A stretch of 64,000 nt of DNA from Bradyrhizobium guangzhouense (GCF_004114955.1 NZ_CP030053.1:4278001-4342000); one strand, 5' to 3'. Shown: positions 37,719 through 46,879, counted from the first letter of the stretch. Numbers and translations are program-made. The notes: generated from the sequence alone by a model not told the origin.

Positions 37719-37799
37719 GTCATTCCGGGGTGGCCCTCGCACAGGCCAGGCCCAGAATTCCCGTTCCAGGCTCGGTCCTCAGGACCGCCCCCGAATGAC
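37719..37799. repeat. Palindromic intergenic repeat, family A (short variant)
   Basis: gtcattccggggtggcc at the left and gcccccgaatgac at the right are inverted; arms ggtcctc/gaggacc form an inner hairpin. It follows the small membrane gene and abuts the DUF35 gene. Confidence 0.75.
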
Positions 37800-37808
37800 G
37801 AAATCCCC

Positions 37809-38168
37809 TTATGGCCTCTTCGAAAAGAACGGCACGACTTTACCTGCGAACGGCTTGAAGCTCGCCGTGACGGTATCGCCGATGACCAGCCCGTTCTCGC
37901 CATGGGCCATCATGCGAAATCCCTCGGCGCAATCGACCAGCACGATGTTGTAGGGCACGTGCGCACGCGTCTCGGGCGTGGCGGCACGGCAGACCAGCGA
38001 GGTCGCATAGACCCTGCCTTTGCCGCTGGCACGCGCCTCGCGCGGACCTGCGGTTCCGCAAGCGGCGCAGAAAGCGCGGTGGAAATACTGCACATGACCG
38101 CATGCGGCGCAGGTCTGATAGGTGATCGCCTCTTCGCCCCTGGTCCAATCAGCTAAGCGCTCGCTCAT
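37809..38168 (-). CDS. Zn-ribbon/OB-fold protein, DUF35 (ChsH2-DUF35-like)
   Basis: 119 residues. N-terminal rubredoxin-like zinc ribbon with two Cys pairs (CAACGHVQYFHRAFCAACG, about 20-38), then an OB fold (GKGRVYATSLVCRA, YNIVLVDCAEGFRMM). DUF35 proteins act as partners of thiolase-like enzymes, placing the acyl-CoA substrate. The start ATG overlaps the stop of the thiolase-like gene as ATGA, so the two chains are made together and probably bind each other. Confidence 0.9.
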   Translation of the reverse strand: MSERLADWTRGEEAITYQTCAACGHVQYFHRAFCAACGTAGPREARASGKGRVYATSLVCRAATPETRAHVPYNIVLVDCAEGFRMMAHGENGLVIGDTVTASFKPFAGKVVPFFSKRP

Positions 38169-39301
38169 CGCACCTGCTCCAGAAACATGCTGACATGGGA
38201 CGACAGCACACCGCCATCGCCGTGCAGCAACGCGATCGATGCATCCTTTACCTGGCGATTCGCTGCCCGCCCCGTCATCTGCAAGTGCGTCTCGACCAGA
38301 TGGGCCATGGCCCCGCCGACGCCGCAATGACCGTAGCTGAGCAGGCCGCCATGGGTGTTGAGCGGCATCGCGCCGTCGCGGCCGAAATGGCCGGAGCGCA
38401 CGCGCGCGGCTGCCTCGCCGCGCGCGGCAAGGCCGAGGTCTTCCAGCAGCATGGCGAGCGTGATGGTAAAGCTGTCGTAGATCGCGGCGTAGCGCACGTC
38501 GGAGATCGCGATCCCCGTGGCTTGCTTGGCGCGTGCGATGGAGATTTCGGCACCGAGTTCGCTCAAGCCTGGCGCGGCGGTGACGTGCTGATGGGTGTGC
38601 GCCTGGGCACAGCCACGGATGCGCACGCCGGCCTGCCCGGTCCGCTCGCGGCCGATGACGAAAGCCGCGCCACCGTCGGACACAGGGCAACAATCCAGCA
38701 ATTTCAGCGGCATCGCCACCGGCTTCGAGGCCATGACATCGGCAACCGTGATGGGATCGTGGAATTGTGCCCCGGGATGGGTGCAGGCGTGCGCGCGCAT
38801 CAGTACGGCAAATTCGGCGAGGTCTTGTTCGGTTACGCCGTATTCGTGCATGTACCTGGTCGCAACGAGGCCGTAATAAGCGGGAATGGTCGGACCGAGC
38901 GGCACTTCATAGTCGGGGTGGCCGACCTGTGCCAGCGCCTGGATCGAGGCATCGCGGCTCTGTCCGGTGAGGCGGTTCTCGCCGGCGACCACGAGCACGT
39001 TACGGCAGACGCCCGCTTCGACGAGATGATGGGCGAGCATCGTCATCGCGAGGCCCGTGGCGCCGCCGACCTGCACGGCATGGGCGTAGGACGGGCGGAT
39101 GCCGAAATGCTCGGCGAAGACAGTCGCCAGCATGATGTGCGGCGAGACGGTGGAATAGCCACAGAGGATGCCGTCGATCTCGGCGCGCTTCAGCCCGGCA
39201 TCGTCAAGCGCGAGTTGGGCGGCCTTGCTCATCAGGTCGAGCGAGGACGAGCCCTCGTGCTTGCCAAAAGGCGTGAGGCCGACGCCGGTGACGAAGCTCA
39301 T
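38165..39301 (-). CDS. Thiolase-like protein (Ltp/SCP2 type) lacking the nucleophilic cysteine
   Basis: 378-residue thiolase fold. Where the second thiolase in this window has NACATGS, this one has VGGATGL, so the acyl-accepting Cys is Gly (position 80). The second catalytic Cys near the C-terminus is also absent (LLHGDGGVLSS), while the histidine loop NTHGGLLSYGHCGVGGAM is kept. Cys-less thiolase-like proteins paired with DUF35, such as the actinobacterial Ltp2 group, are retro-aldolases that split beta-hydroxyacyl-CoA side chains. A similar lyase role is inferred here. Gene order CoA transferase, thiolase-like, DUF35, all minus strand with tight spacing. Confidence 0.85.
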   Translation of the reverse strand: MSFVTGVGLTPFGKHEGSSSLDLMSKAAQLALDDAGLKRAEIDGILCGYSTVSPHIMLATVFAEHFGIRPSYAHAVQVGGATGLAMTMLAHHLVEAGVCRNVLVVAGENRLTGQSRDASIQALAQVGHPDYEVPLGPTIPAYYGLVATRYMHEYGVTEQDLAEFAVLMRAHACTHPGAQFHDPITVADVMASKPVAMPLKLLDCCPVSDGGAAFVIGRERTGQAGVRIRGCAQAHTHQHVTAAPGLSELGAEISIARAKQATGIAISDVRYAAIYDSFTITLAMLLEDLGLAARGEAAARVRSGHFGRDGAMPLNTHGGLLSYGHCGVGGAMAHLVETHLQMTGRAANRQVKDASIALLHGDGGVLSSHVSMFLEQVR

Positions 39302-39311
39302 GATGTCCTCC

Positions 39312-40511
39312 CTACTCCGGCGCCGAACGTGTAACGCCGTCGCGGACCATGGCGGCGATCTCGTCCCGGGAGTAGCCGATCTCGCCCAGGATCTCCGCGC
39401 CGTGTTCGTTGAGGCGTGGCGCGAGGCGCTCGGGCTCGGCCTCGGTCTCCGACCAGGTCGCGGTCACCTTCATGCTGCGGATTGGGCCTTCGGTCGGATG
39501 GTTGACGACGGGAAAGAAGCCGGTCGCTTCCAGATGCTCGTCGTGCAGGATCGAGGCGAGGTCATGCATCGGCATCACAGGCACGTCGGCCTTGGTGAGC
39601 AGCTCGATCCACTCTGAGGTGGTGCGCGTCTCGAAGATGCGGGCGAGCTCGGCATAGACGATGTCGATATTGGCTGCACGGCCGGCGAAGGTCGCGAACT
39701 TCGGATCGGCGCGCAGATCGTCCCGGCTCGTCGCCTTGAAGAAATTCTCCCACTGCTTGTCGTTGTAGACGATGACGCTGAGATAGCCGTCCGAGGTCTT
39801 GTACGGCCTGCGGTCGCGCGAGAGGTGGCGGGCATAGCCGCCCTTGTCGAGCGGCGGCTCGTAGGTGAGCCCGCCCATGTGGTCACCCATGACGAAACCG
39901 GCCATGGTCTCGAACATCGGGATGTCGAGGCGCTGGCCGCGCCCGGTGCGATCGCGATGCACGAGGCTGGCGCAGATCGCACCGACGGCGGTGAGGCCGA
40001 CGATGCGGTCGACCAGCGCGTTCGGCACATAGCGCGGCACGCCGTCACCCGTCTGCGCCATCAATGCCGGGAGTGCGGTCGCGCCCTGGATCAGGTCGTC
40101 ATAGGCGGGCTTCGCCGCATAAGGCCCGTCCTGGCCGAAGCCGAACACGCCGGCATAGACGAGGCGCGGATTGATCGCGGAGACGACATCGTAGCCGAGC
40201 TGAAGCCGCGCCATCGCCTGTGGGCGGACGTTGTAGACGAGCACGTCGGCGTCCTTCAGCAGCCGCAACACCGCCTCGCGGCCCGCGGGCTTTTTCAGGT
40301 CGAGGCAGATCGAGCGCTTGCTGCGGTTGGTGTTCAGGAACACCGGGCCCATGCCGGCGTGCCGCATCGGGCCGATCAGGCGGGTGACGTCGCCGTCGAG
40401 CGACTCCACCTTGATCACATCGGCCCCGTAATCGCCGAGCATCTGGGTCGCATAGGGCCCCATCAGCACGGTGGTCATGTCGACGACCTTGATGCCCTTT
40501 AGCGGCCCCAT
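39312..40511 (-). CDS. CaiB/BaiF family (type III) CoA transferase
   Basis: 399-residue enzyme that moves CoA between an acyl-CoA and a free acid by way of an aspartyl-CoA thioester. Conserved parts: GIKVVDMTTVLMGPYATQML, DYGADVIKVESLDGD, NRSKRSICLDLKKPAGREAV, and the nucleophilic aspartate in NALVDRIVGLTAVGAI. An interlocked homodimer is normal for the family. It precedes the thiolase-like gene by 10 bases, so it probably activates the substrate acid for the aldolase-like pair. The start at 40511 begins MGPLKGIKVVDMTT; upstream in-frame codons lack family likeness. Confidence 0.92.
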   Translation of the reverse strand: MGPLKGIKVVDMTTVLMGPYATQMLGDYGADVIKVESLDGDVTRLIGPMRHAGMGPVFLNTNRSKRSICLDLKKPAGREAVLRLLKDADVLVYNVRPQAMARLQLGYDVVSAINPRLVYAGVFGFGQDGPYAAKPAYDDLIQGATALPALMAQTGDGVPRYVPNALVDRIVGLTAVGAICASLVHRDRTGRGQRLDIPMFETMAGFVMGDHMGGLTYEPPLDKGGYARHLSRDRRPYKTSDGYLSVIVYNDKQWENFFKATSRDDLRADPKFATFAGRAANIDIVYAELARIFETRTTSEWIELLTKADVPVMPMHDLASILHDEHLEATGFFPVVNHPTEGPIRSMKVTATWSETEAEPERLAPRLNEHGAEILGEIGYSRDEIAAMVRDGVTRSAPE

Positions 40512-40622
40512 TCGTTCGCTCCCGATTGCGCGCTGAAGATGCGCGATTTCGGCCCAGCTAAAGGGAGTAGCGGCGCGTGCGCAAGGGCGGCCCGCGTATG
40601 GCCGCATGCGCGAGGATGGCTG

Positions 40623-40829
40623 CTATTTCTTCTGGCGGGATTCGCGGATCTTCATGAGACGCTCGAGCTCGTCGTTCTGCTGGTTGATGCGGTCGGCGAT
40701 GCGCGACTCGCTCTGCTCACCGGAGGCGGCAGCAGCCTGCTCGATCAATTGGCGGATGTTGTCCTCGAGGATCGCGATGCGGTCGTTGAGGGCTTCAATA
40801 GAGAGTGAGTCTTCGTAGTCATTGCTCAT
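40623..40829 (-). CDS. Small coiled-coil protein, hypothetical
   Basis: 68 residues, acidic, with heptad-like spacing throughout (LSIEALNDRIAILEDNIRQL, then RINQQNDELERLMKIRESRQ); predicted to be one long helix or helical hairpin. It resembles SlyX-like small coiled-coil proteins in length and pattern but lacks a clear family signature, so I leave it unnamed. The start at 40829 (MSNDYEDSL) is preferred over an in-frame start 7 codons upstream. It stands alone between the CoA transferase and a pair of repeats. Confidence 0.6.
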   Translation of the reverse strand: MSNDYEDSLSIEALNDRIAILEDNIRQLIEQAAAASGEQSESRIADRINQQNDELERLMKIRESRQKK

Positions 40830-40914
40830 GATGCATTCCCTGCAAATCAATCAGAGCATTAAGGGGAGCCGGGACCGACCCACCATGATCTAGCGCAAAG
40901 GACCTAATGCGTGG

Positions 40915-41045
40915 GGTGGGTTAGCCCCGCGGATTGCGCGAAGCGCAAACCGCTCGGCGTAACCCACCACTGTCTGCCTCCGCTGAGACAAAAGAGGTGG
41001 GTTACGCCGCGGACTGCACTTCGTGCGGCCTTCGGCTAACCCACC
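40915..41045. repeat. Two tandem family D palindromic units (ggtgggtta...taacccacc)
   Basis: Unit 1 (40915-40968) and unit 2 (40996-41045) each begin ggtgggtta and end taacccacc, or nearly so, with a GC-rich hairpin inside (gcgcgaagcgc in unit 1, gcacttcgtgc in unit 2). They stand in the gap before the converging end of the thiolase gene. The 22214 element belongs to the same family. Confidence 0.8.
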
Positions 41046-41055
41046 CTACTCAACC

Positions 41056-42225
41056 CTACTTCAGCGGCTCGAGCACCGAGACGTAATTGGCAACCGCCGC
41101 GCCGCCCATGTTGAAGATGCCGCCGAGCTTGGCGTTCTTCAGCTGCATGCCCTCGGGCGCTTGCCCGGCGAGCTGCATTGCGGTCATCACATGCATGGAG
41201 ACGCCGGTGGCACCGATCGGATGGCCCTTGGCCTTCAGACCGCCGGACGGGTTGACCGGAAGCTTGCCGTCCTTGAGCGTCCAGCCTTCCTTGATGGCGC
41301 GGGCGCCCTGCCCCCTCGGCGTCAGGCCCATCGCCTCGTACTCGATCAGCTCGGCGACGGTGAAGCAGTCATGGGTCTCGACAAAGGAGAGATCGGACAG
41401 CGTCACGCCCGCCTGCTCCAACGCGCGCTGCCAGGCGACCGTGCAGCCCTCGAACTGGAGGATGTCGCGCTTGCTCATCGGCAGGAAGTCCTGGGCATGC
41501 GCAGTGGCGCGGAAGCCGATCGACTTGCTCATGCCCTTGGCGGTCTCGGCGTCGGCCAACACCAGCGCAGCCGCGCCGTCCGAGACCAGCGAACAGTCGG
41601 TGCGCTTCAGGGGACCTGCGACGTAAGGGTTCTTCTCGCTCTCGGCGCGGCAGAAGTCGAAGCCAAAGTCCTTGCGCATCTGGGCGAAGGGATTGGCGAC
41701 GCCGTTCTTGTGGTTCTTGGCGGCGATCAGCGCCAGCGCGTCGGACTGGTCACCGTATTTCTGGAAGTAGGAGCTGGCGATCTTGCCGAACACGCCGGCA
41801 AAGCCGCCAACGGTGTCGCCGTCCTCGGGCAGATACGACGCCTTCAAGAGGTTCTTGCCGATCTCCGGGCCCGGCGTGCGGGTCATCTGCTCGACGCCGA
41901 CGACCAGCACGATCTTGGCTGCGCCTGCGGCGATCGCGCGCAAGCCCTGGTGGACGGCAGCCGAGCCGGTGGCGCAGGCGTTCTCGACGCGGGTGGCCGG
42001 CTTGAAACGCAGCTTCGGGTCGGCCTGGAGCACCAGCGAGGCGGTAAAATCCTGCGCCGAGAAGCCGGCGTTGAAATGGCCGAGCACGATCTCGTCGACA
42101 TCGGAGGCCGAAATGCCGGCATCGGCCATCGCCTCGTTGGCGACGCGAGTGACGAGGCTTTCGACGGTCTCGGTGTCGAATTTGCCGAACGGCGTATGCG
42201 CCCATCCGACGATGCTGGCAGTCAT
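41056..42225 (-). CDS. Thiolase, SCP-x type (acetyl-CoA acetyltransferase family)
   Basis: 389-residue thiolase with the nucleophilic cysteine kept: C84 in ENACATGSAAV. The histidine loop NPSGGLKAKGHPIGATGVSM is standard. At the second catalytic position the sequence is FNMGGAAVAN, so the usual C-terminal Cys is Asn or Met, as in many SCP-x thiolases where a cysteine elsewhere takes that part. HDCFTVAELIEYEAMGL is typical of this branch. Likely cleaves a 3-ketoacyl-CoA, perhaps with branched chains. Transcribed alone; 58 bases separate it from the aldolase gene upstream, so it may extend that operon. Confidence 0.88.
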   Translation of the reverse strand: MTASIVGWAHTPFGKFDTETVESLVTRVANEAMADAGISASDVDEIVLGHFNAGFSAQDFTASLVLQADPKLRFKPATRVENACATGSAAVHQGLRAIAAGAAKIVLVVGVEQMTRTPGPEIGKNLLKASYLPEDGDTVGGFAGVFGKIASSYFQKYGDQSDALALIAAKNHKNGVANPFAQMRKDFGFDFCRAESEKNPYVAGPLKRTDCSLVSDGAAALVLADAETAKGMSKSIGFRATAHAQDFLPMSKRDILQFEGCTVAWQRALEQAGVTLSDLSFVETHDCFTVAELIEYEAMGLTPRGQGARAIKEGWTLKDGKLPVNPSGGLKAKGHPIGATGVSMHVMTAMQLAGQAPEGMQLKNAKLGGIFNMGGAAVANYVSVLEPLK

Positions 42226-42283
42226 GGTCTTCTCCCTGGCGGTCTCTTGCTGACCTAAGTCTTAGCCCAGGGATGGCAAGACT

Positions 42284-42934
42284 TCACGCGGGTTTAAACG
42301 CCTGGAGGGTACGCTGGCAGATGGCAGTTATGCCGGCCCAGTTCCCGGCCCTGATCTCCGCTGTCGGGCACAGCCAGGAACCGCCGACCGCGACCACGTT
42401 GGGCTCGGCGAGCCAGGTCGCCGCATTGGCCTCGCCAACCCCGCCGGTCGGGCAAAACCGCACATTCGGGAATGGCCCGCCCAGCGCACGCAGGCCCTTG
42501 ATGCCGCCCGCCTGCTCGGCCGGGAAGAATTTTGCGACGTCGAAGCCGTGGGACAGCGCCATCATCAGCTCGGACGCCGTGGCAATACCGGGAGCGAACG
42601 GCAGGGAGCTGTGCGTGGCGGCCTTCAGGAGATCGGGGGTCAGGCCGGGGCTGATGCCGAAGGCGACGCCAAGCTTCTCGACGCGGGTGAAATCGGCCGG
42701 GTTGAGAATGGTGCCGATGCCGACGACTGCATCGGGGATCTCGGCCATCATCGCTCGGGCCGCCTCGATCGCGACTGATGTGCGCATGGTCACCTCCAGC
42801 GTGCGGACGCCGCCAGCCACCAGGGCTTTTGCCAGCGGCACGGCATCCTGGATCCGCTCGATGGTGAGGACCGGAATGACGGTCGCGGCCTTGAACAGCG
42901 CGACGAGGTGATTCTGTTGGGCAGCAGTGGGCAT
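42284..42934 (-). CDS. eda: 2-dehydro-3-deoxyphosphogluconate (KDPG) aldolase
   Basis: 216-residue class I aldolase. It cleaves KDPG (or KDPGal) to pyruvate and glyceraldehyde 3-phosphate. Schiff-base lysine in FDVAKFFPAEQAGG; base glutamate in RTLEVTMRT; phosphate loop FCPTGGVGEANAATWLAEPN. Last gene of the sugar operon that starts with the ABC transporter, 31 bases after kdgK. The start at 42934 avoids 36 codons that overlap the kinase gene and lack family match. Confidence 0.92.
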   Translation of the reverse strand: MPTAAQQNHLVALFKAATVIPVLTIERIQDAVPLAKALVAGGVRTLEVTMRTSVAIEAARAMMAEIPDAVVGIGTILNPADFTRVEKLGVAFGISPGLTPDLLKAATHSSLPFAPGIATASELMMALSHGFDVAKFFPAEQAGGIKGLRALGGPFPNVRFCPTGGVGEANAATWLAEPNVVAVGGSWLCPTAEIRAGNWAGITAICQRTLQAFKPA

Positions 42935-42965
42935 CTCAGGGGATCTTTTCGTTGATTTGGTCGCG

Positions 42966-43952
42966 TTACTTCGTGGCCTGACGTGTCGTCGCCGGTCGGT
43001 GCCGCTTCTTCGGCGGCATGGCATAGCCCGGAATGATGGCACCGGGATAGCAGATCACGAGGCTGGCGAGGCGATGGCCCGATTGGGCCGCCTCGACAGG
43101 ATCGGAACCGCCGAGCCGGGCGGCGATGTAGGCCGCAGCAAAACTGTCGCCGGCCGCGGTGGTGTCAACCACGGGCCTCGTCATTGGTTCGGCGCGGACC
43201 TCACTCATCCCGCCGGGGAAGCGCAGCAGGCTAACGGGCTCGGCAAGGCGGAACACCAGCTCGGGCGTTGGGATTCGCGCCATCAATTGCTCGGGGCTCT
43301 CGCCGGGATAGAGCGCGAGCAGATCCTCGGTCGAGGTCAGGACGATGTCGGCGGCCGCAAAGGCGGTGGCAAACACCTCGCGCGCGACATCACGGTCGGG
43401 CCAGCCGCGTGCGCGGAAATTGGTGTCGAATACAAAGCGCGTGCCGAGCAAACGCGCGCGCTTGATCGCAGCGAACAGGCGATCGCGCCCCGCGGCATCG
43501 TAGATCGAGAGCGTGATCGCCGAGAGATAGACAATGTCGTAGCTCATCAGCGAGTTGAGCAGCTCGTCGGTCTCCGGCAGGCTCATCAGCTGACGCGCCG
43601 CCGCGCTATCGCGCCAGTGGAAGAATTGGCGCTCGCCGTTGGCATCGAGCTGAATCATGTACAGGCCGGGCAGCTTGCCCGGCAGCCGCACGACGCGCCT
43701 GGTGCCGACGCCCTCCGCATTCCAGGCCGCGATCATCTCCTCGCTCATGCCGTCGTCGCCAAGGGCGGTGAGATAGTCGACCTTGACCTCGAGCCGCGCC
43801 AGATACACGGCGGTGTTGAGGGTGTCGCCGCCGAAGCCGCGCGAGAACAGGCCACCGCCCTGCCCCGCAGATTGCCCTGAGGAGTGCCCCCCCTGGGCCT
43901 GCCGCAGCTCGACCATGCATTCACCGATGCAAGCCACGCTCGCCATCGTCAT
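42966..43952 (-). CDS. kdgK: 2-dehydro-3-deoxygluconate kinase, PfkB family
   Basis: 328-residue ribokinase-fold sugar kinase. Phosphorylates 2-keto-3-deoxygluconate or a stereoisomer to feed the aldolase next door. Family signature DTTAAGDSFAAAYIA near the C-terminus with the catalytic Asp (the D of AAGDSF); N-terminal ACIGECMVEL, FGGDTLNTAVYLARL and FDTNFRARGWPD fit the KdgK branch. The start at 43952 (MTMASVAC) is chosen; a TTG 7 codons earlier (43973), just after the upstream stop, is possible. Which sugar-acid isomer is used cannot be read from sequence. Confidence 0.88.
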   Translation of the reverse strand: MTMASVACIGECMVELRQAQGGHSSGQSAGQGGGLFSRGFGGDTLNTAVYLARLEVKVDYLTALGDDGMSEEMIAAWNAEGVGTRRVVRLPGKLPGLYMIQLDANGERQFFHWRDSAAARQLMSLPETDELLNSLMSYDIVYLSAITLSIYDAAGRDRLFAAIKRARLLGTRFVFDTNFRARGWPDRDVAREVFATAFAAADIVLTSTEDLLALYPGESPEQLMARIPTPELVFRLAEPVSLLRFPGGMSEVRAEPMTRPVVDTTAAGDSFAAAYIAARLGGSDPVEAAQSGHRLASLVICYPGAIIPGYAMPPKKRHRPATTRQATK

Positions 43953-43976
43953 ATCCACGCTGTTCGTGTCCAACGA

Positions 43977-44963
43977 TCAGGCGACGAAGTTGCCGCCGAG
44001 CTCGTCTTCGATGTGAATGCGGATGATGTCGTCAAAGGTCTTCTCGGCGGTGGTGAAGCCGAGCTCGAGCGACCGCTTTGCGTTGAAGTTGCGCGGCCAG
44101 CCACCGACGATGCCGACGATAAAGGGATCCGGCTCCCGTTTGATGCGGGCTGCGACCTTCTCGCCCGCAACGCGCTTCAAGGCTGCGATCTGCTCGCCGA
44201 CAGTTGCCGACAAGCCGGGCATGGTCAGATTGCGGCGCGGACCGACCGTGGCGAGGTCCATGGTGCCGGCGTGCAGCAGGAAGCCAACGGCGGAGCGCGG
44301 CGTGGCGTGCCAGTGGCGGACGTCCTCGGACACCGGGAGGACCGCTTCCTTGCCGGCCAACGGTTCGCGCAAGATATTGGAGAAGAAGCCCGATGCCGCC
44401 TTGTTGGGCAGACCGGGCCGGATGCAGATGGTCGGCAGGCGGATGCCGATGCCGTCGAGGAAGCCGCGGCGCGAGTAGTCGGCGAGCAGCAACTCGCCGA
44501 TCGCCTTCTGGGTGCCGTAGCTGAGCAGCGGGGTGTGGAAGAACTCATCGCCGATCGCATCCGGGAACGGCGCGCCGAACACCGCGATCGAGGACGTGAA
44601 CACGACGCGCGGCTTGTAACCGCCGCCGATGAGCCTGACAGCATCGAGCAGCATCCGCGTGCCGTCGAGATTGATGCGGTAACCCTTGTCGAAATCGAGC
44701 TCGGCCTCGCCCGAGACGATCGCGGCGAGATGGAAGATCACGTCGGGGCGGCCGGCAATCAGCTTTTCGGCGGCGCCCGGCACGGCGAAATCGCCCGAGA
44801 CGGTCTCGACGGGAAACCCAGCCTTTTCCGGCTTCTTGGGCTCGACCACGTCGTGCATGGTCAGCTTGGTGATGTCGCTCTTGCCGAGACGGCCGTCGCG
44901 CAAGAGACGTTCACACAATTTGCGGCCGACCATGCCGGCAGCGCCCAGAACCAGAATGTGCAA
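43977..44963 (-). CDS. D-erythronate dehydrogenase-like NAD-dependent SDR (DenD)
   Basis: 328-residue extended SDR. Rossmann motif GAAGMVGR (8-15), RINLDGTRMLLDAV, TSSIAVFGAP and the catalytic Tyr-x3-Lys in LSYGTQKAIGELLL. The C-terminal half (GFLLHAGTMDLATVGPRRNL, IVGGWPRNFNAKRSLELGF) matches the DenD group that oxidises D-erythronate, but in a locus without the later erythronate genes (OtnC, OtnI) it may act on another aldonate. It follows the ABC permease genes by 89 bases and precedes kdgK by 24. Confidence 0.85.
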   Translation of the reverse strand: MHILVLGAAGMVGRKLCERLLRDGRLGKSDITKLTMHDVVEPKKPEKAGFPVETVSGDFAVPGAAEKLIAGRPDVIFHLAAIVSGEAELDFDKGYRINLDGTRMLLDAVRLIGGGYKPRVVFTSSIAVFGAPFPDAIGDEFFHTPLLSYGTQKAIGELLLADYSRRGFLDGIGIRLPTICIRPGLPNKAASGFFSNILREPLAGKEAVLPVSEDVRHWHATPRSAVGFLLHAGTMDLATVGPRRNLTMPGLSATVGEQIAALKRVAGEKVAARIKREPDPFIVGIVGGWPRNFNAKRSLELGFTTAEKTFDDIIRIHIEDELGGNFVA

Positions 44964-45052
44964 GAGCTCAACTCCTTCTTATTGGCCGGAACGCGCCGCT
45001 CTTGTATCGTCCTTGGGACGCTACTGGCGCGTTCTCAAGCAGGCCCCGCCGG

Positions 45053-45928
45053 TCATTCCTTCACGGCGCCGGTCATCGCCGACACATAGTACTCTACGAA
45101 GAAGGAATAAAGGATAACTACGGGGACCGAGCCGGTCAGGGCCGCCGCCATCAGGGCGCCCCAATGATAGACGTCGCCGTTGACGAGCTCGGTGATGGCG
45201 CCGACGGGAATGGTCTTGTTCTCCGAGGAGGAGATGAAGGTCAGCGCGTAGATGAACTCGTTCCAAGACAAGGTGAAGGCGAAGATGCCGGCCGAGATCA
45301 CTCCCGGCAGAGACAAAGGCAGCGTGATCTTGACCAGGATCTGCAGCCGCGTCGCCCCGTCGATCAGCGCGCATTCCTCGAGCTCATAGGGAATGGTGCG
45401 GAAATAGCCCATCAGCAGCCAGGTGCAGAACGGGATCAGGAAGGTCGGATAGGTCAGGATCAGCGCCAGATTGCCGTCGAACAGGCCGAGCTGGAACACG
45501 ATCGCCGCCAGCGGAATGAACAGGATCGATGGCGGTACGAGATAGCCAAGGAAGATTGCAAGTCCGACATAGCGCGAGCCAGTGTAGCGCAGACGCTCGA
45601 TTGCATAGGCCGCGCAGACGCTGGCGAACAGCGAGATAAAGGTCGAGGACACCGAGACGATGACGGTGTTCCACATCCACAGCGGATAGTCGGTGTCGAA
45701 GAACAGCTTCTTGATGTGCTCGAGCGTCGGATGCGCGATCAGGAACGGATTGTACTTCTCGTAATCGTACATCTCCGCGTCGGGTTTGAACGTCGTCACC
45801 GCCATCCAGTAGAATGGAAACAGCAGGAAGAAGATGATCAGGCCGAGCGGGAGGTAAACCCGGAGGAACTTCTTCGGGAAGCTCTCCAGATAGTCCATTC
45901 CGACGCTTTGGTCGTCCACGGTGGTCAT
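45053..45928 (-). CDS. Sugar ABC transporter permease, MalG type
   Basis: 291 residues, six predicted inner-membrane helices. The EAA motif that docks the ATPase is ECALIDGATRLQILVKITLP (about 193-212). VYLPLGLIIFFLLFPFYWMA is helix 1. Forms the carbohydrate uptake channel (CUT1 family) with the MalF-type partner encoded 3 bases upstream and the ATPase/binding protein further up. About 89 bases separate it from the DenD-like gene. Confidence 0.93.
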   Translation of the reverse strand: MTTVDDQSVGMDYLESFPKKFLRVYLPLGLIIFFLLFPFYWMAVTTFKPDAEMYDYEKYNPFLIAHPTLEHIKKLFFDTDYPLWMWNTVIVSVSSTFISLFASVCAAYAIERLRYTGSRYVGLAIFLGYLVPPSILFIPLAAIVFQLGLFDGNLALILTYPTFLIPFCTWLLMGYFRTIPYELEECALIDGATRLQILVKITLPLSLPGVISAGIFAFTLSWNEFIYALTFISSSENKTIPVGAITELVNGDVYHWGALMAAALTGSVPVVILYSFFVEYYVSAMTGAVKE

Positions 45929-45931
45929 AGG

Positions 45932-46879
45932 TCAGTCCCTCCCGCCCTGCTGCCAGCGCGAGCGTTGAAGCCCGAAGAAGCTGAGCAGGATCGCGGCGAC
46001 CAGGAACGGGATCATCGCATTGGAGATCGCTGCGCCTTCGCCGAGATTGCCGCCGGTAATGGCGCGCTGGAACGACAGCGTCGCCATCAGATGCGTGGCG
46101 TTGATCGGCCCGCCGCGCGTGATGGTGTAGATCAGCTGGAAGTCGGTGAACGTCATCAGCACCGAGAACGTCATCACGACAGCGATGATCGGCGACAGCA
46201 TCGGCAACGTGATGTGACGGAAGCGCTGCATGTTGGTGGCGCCATCGAGATTGGCGGCCTCGTAGAGCGAGGGCGAAATAGTCTGCAATCCCGCCAGCAG
46301 CGTGATCGCCACGAACGGCACGCCGCGCCAGATATTGGCGAGCACGACCGACCAGCGCGCATTCCAGGGATCGCCGAGGAAATCGATGTAGTTGGTGAGG
46401 AGACCGGCCTTGATCAGCACCCAGGAGATGATCGAGAACTGGCTGTCATAGATCCACCAGAACGCAATCGCCGACAGCACGGTCGGCACCACGAAGGGCA
46501 ATAGCACGATGGCACGGACCATCGACTTGAACGGCAGCCGCTCGTTGAGCAGCAGCGCGAGATAAAGCCCGATCGCGAACTTCACGATGCTGGCGAACAC
46601 CGTGTAGAAAATGGTGTTGAACACCGACAGCCAGAACACCGAGTCCTTGGACAGCGAGACGAAGTTCGCAAAGCCGATGTAGCGGCCAACGCCGCCGATC
46701 TTGGTGTCGGTCATGCCGAGCCAGAATCCGAGCGCCAGCGGGTAAGCCAGAAACAGGATCAGGATGGCGATCGCCGGCACCATGAACATGGCGCCGAGAA
46801 AATTTCGGCTTTCGAACGCCCTGCTCCACAGGCTGCTGCGCTTGAGCTGCGCAGTAACGGGCTCGGCAATGACTGCCAT
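45932..46879 (-). CDS. Sugar ABC transporter permease, MalF/UgpA type
   Basis: 315 residues with an N-terminal cytoplasmic tail, then FMVPAIAILILFLAYPLALG as helix 1 and about six helices in all. EAA motif: YEAANLDGATNMQRFRHITL (about 227-246). Partner of the MalG-type permease. Coupled to it (3-base gap) and 66 bases after the binding-protein gene. Confidence 0.93.
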   Translation of the reverse strand: MAVIAEPVTAQLKRSSLWSRAFESRNFLGAMFMVPAIAILILFLAYPLALGFWLGMTDTKIGGVGRYIGFANFVSLSKDSVFWLSVFNTIFYTVFASIVKFAIGLYLALLLNERLPFKSMVRAIVLLPFVVPTVLSAIAFWWIYDSQFSIISWVLIKAGLLTNYIDFLGDPWNARWSVVLANIWRGVPFVAITLLAGLQTISPSLYEAANLDGATNMQRFRHITLPMLSPIIAVVMTFSVLMTFTDFQLIYTITRGGPINATHLMATLSFQRAITGGNLGEGAAISNAMIPFLVAAILLSFFGLQRSRWQQGGRD

